From Mucilaginibacter sp. (lineage in GTDB: Bacteria > Bacteroidota > Bacteroidia > Sphingobacteriales > Sphingobacteriaceae), in assembly GCF_028288185.1 (NCBI RefSeq), contig NZ_JAQBOF010000029.1, positions 62,001-126,000 of the forward strand: 64,000 nt of DNA. Reading direction: 5' to 3'. Shown here one piece after another: positions 62,637-64,000 of this stretch. The position numbers and the translations under genes are program-made. Within the stretch, counting starts at the first letter, position 1, and every line of letters starts with the position of its first letter. Under the pieces are notes generated by a model. It saw nothing but the letters and a program-made list of their open reading frames with translations. It searched no databases and was not told where the DNA came from.

Positions 62637-63101
62637 TTATTCTAATTCAAATAAAGCCTCTATCTCTACAGGTATATTATCAGGCAGTGAGCCAAAGCCT
62701 ACTGCACTACGTACGCCGATACCGTTTTCGGGTCCCCAAACCTGCGCAAAAAGTTCACTACAACCGTTAATGATATAGGGGTGTTTTTCAAAATCAGGCG
62801 TGCAGTTTACCATGCCCAAAACTTTAATAACCCGCTTTACTTTATTTAAACTACCCAGGTTAGTTTTTATGGTCGATAATATAGCCAAACCAACTTGCCT
62901 TGCGGCCAGCTTGCCATTTTCCATATCAATGGTTTCGCCAATACGGCCTATGATTAAGCTCTTATCATCCTGAACAGTACCGTGACCTGATACATACAGG
63001 TATTTACCATCAATTAAATAGGGCTTGTAAACGCCTAGCGGAGTTGGTGCAGGTGGAAGTTTTAAACCGGTTTGTTCAAAATTTTCTTCAGGAGTGTTCA
63101 T
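62637..63101 (-). CDS. RidA family (YjgF/YER057c/UK114) protein
   Basis: This 154-residue protein shows the RidA pattern PPAPTPLGVYKPYLIDGKYL with VSGHGTVQD, and VKRVIKVLGMVNCTPDFEKH, IGVRSAVGFGSLPDNIPVEIEA at the C-terminus, where Arg lies in the substrate-binding cleft. The Arg-Ser-Ala-Val-Gly stretch suits the family deaminase site. Members hydrolyse reactive imines and enamines, such as 2-aminoacrylate, made by PLP dehydratases. It is 13 bp upstream of the PLP enzyme gene. A YjgF_endoribonuclease-type subgroup of different function cannot be excluded. Confidence 0.88.
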   Translation of the reverse strand: MNTPEENFEQTGLKLPPAPTPLGVYKPYLIDGKYLYVSGHGTVQDDKSLIIGRIGETIDMENGKLAARQVGLAILSTIKTNLGSLNKVKRVIKVLGMVNCTPDFEKHPYIINGCSELFAQVWGPENGIGVRSAVGFGSLPDNIPVEIEALFELE

Positions 63102-63145
63102 AGTAAATTGATGATTTATGTATCATCAAATATACTGTCTTAACG

Positions 63146-64000
63146 CTATTTATTAAGCAGGAAATAAACTATACGGCAAGCGTTGCCTTTACTGCTCTTA
63201 ATTTTTTCGTTACTGATAGTTAACTTTAACTCGTGGTTACCATTCTTTAATCCACTGCCAAACAATACATACCATGGCAAATGCAGAAACGAACTCCATT
63301 GTGTGTACAGGTCAATATGCTGTTCAGCGCCATTGTCAATAGTATAATTAACAATACCTGCATCAGGGCCTGATACGATAACCATACCTATAGCATTGCC
63401 CTTAAATTTTAAACTTAACGTGGCACCTGCTTTGGTGCTTTCTAATACCGGCACTTTCACAAAACCATCCCTGGTACCAACATGGTCAACAGGTGTCCAA
63501 TATTTGTTTAAAATCCAATCAGAATTATATTGCGCATTTTCAATATTCAAATAGCTTCCGTTAACGAAACTATCCTTATTTATCATGTTTATAGCGGCAA
63601 ATGGGTGTTTCTCTTTTTTAGCATTTGGACTATTCAACTCTGCCGACAACAAAGTCTTGATAGCTTCAAAATACAACCGCTGACCAAAAGGCGATGGGTG
63701 CAGATCTTTAAAATCTTTCTTCCAACTAAATTCTTTATTGGCAATCTTATCGCTTACGGCTTTAGCTAAATTTATAGAAGGCAAGTTATAATGGCCGGCA
63801 ATTAATTCGTGGTTTGCAATGGATGTGGGAACCAACCCTTTGTTATAAATACTTGTTTTATCAGGGTCAGCAAAGGACATCATCACCATATCCATAAACG
63901 GGTTATTTTTATTGGCATGCCGCACAATCCCTTCTAATGATTGTACTTGTGTTACACTATCAGTACCGTTTACCTGATCATTAACCGCTGCTTCCAGGAA
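63146..64000 (-). CDS. SGNH/GDSL hydrolase, 5' end beyond window
   Basis: The gene runs off the right edge; the frame stays open through the last base, so the true start is outside. A reading from the GTG at 63925 would be 259 residues, but upstream codons (EAAVND and more) are in the same frame and look like family sequence. Visible features are DLHPSPFGQRLY (Asp and His of the SGNH triad) and a beta-sandwich-like C-terminus. The nucleophile is missing. It is 44 bp upstream of the RidA gene in the same direction, so may start that transcript. Confidence 0.82.
   Translation of the reverse strand, partial: FLEAAVNDQVNGTDSVTQVQSLEGIVRHANKNNPFMDMVMMSFADPDKTSIYNKGLVPTSIANHELIAGHYNLPSINLAKAVSDKIANKEFSWKKDFKDLHPSPFGQRLYFEAIKTLLSAELNSPNAKKEKHPFAAINMINKDSFVNGSYLNIENAQYNSDWILNKYWTPVDHVGTRDGFVKVPVLESTKAGATLSLKFKGNAIGMVIVSGPDAGIVNYTIDNGAEQHIDLYTQWSSFLHLPWYVLFGSGLKNGNHELKLTISNEKIKSSKGNACRIVYFLLNK

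Overview
The window looks like the chromosome of a Bacteroidota bacterium, most likely a soil or plant-associated Sphingobacteriaceae of the Mucilaginibacter/Pedobacter type. The reasons are the gene families (GH92, GH116, GH172, large CarboxypepD_reg/beta-barrel outer membrane proteins, a short cytochrome bd pair, an IntDOT-like integrase), promoters with TTTG and TAnnTTTG boxes, few Shine-Dalgarno sequences, and several large palindromic intergenic repeats. Genus is inference. Product names rest on family recognition by reading.

Layout. 1-9.9 kb: core metabolism (type II glutamine synthetase, malate dehydrogenase, a GGCT-fold protein, a Tat-exported Gfo/Idh/MocA oxidoreductase, an M1 peptidase, cydAB). 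10-21 kb: a GH92 alpha-mannosidase, two tandem paralogous outer membrane beta-barrel proteins with duplicated promoters, and a multidomain secreted PQQ-type sugar dehydrogenase with PKD, cytochrome c and a C-terminal carbohydrate-binding-like region. 21-26.5 kb: two AraC-type regulators, a VOC protein, and a GH43 plus heparinase II/III-like lyase pair. 26.7-35.9 kb: a six-gene minus-strand operon (GH172, GH116, semialdehyde dehydrogenase, UxaA-type dehydratase, FAH-type dehydratase, lipoprotein) that reads as a glycan-to-2-oxoglutarate route without sugar phosphorylation. A divergent GH92 gene follows.

38.5-42.4 kb: a tRNA-Pro(TGG) gene is the attachment site of a small integrated element of about 3.8 kb. 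It has 17-bp att core repeats, repeated arm-like sites, a tyrosine recombinase, one secreted retropepsin-like protease, an IS21-like end remnant and decayed coding sequence. The element carries a look-alike of the tRNA terminator.

42.7-52.5 kb: a CBM9-like Gly/Arg-rich secreted protein and its outer membrane barrel partner, then a uronate group (aldose epimerase, DUF4350-like protein, hexuronate MFS transporter, mannonate-oxidoreductase-type SDR, KduI, exported YhcH/EbgC-like protein). A previously unmarked 3' remnant of a GH88 unsaturated uronyl hydrolase lies here. 52.5-54 kb: an overlapping HipA-like kinase/DUF3037 pair and an intergenic array of GTGAAAC sites. 54-60.4 kb: a small barrel protein, an SGNH hydrolase, and the glpD-glpK-glpF operon with a divergent DeoR regulator. 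60.4-64 kb: an M19 dipeptidase, D-serine-dehydratase-like PLP enzyme and RidA protein that together suggest D-amino-acid turnover, then an SGNH hydrolase cut by the window end.
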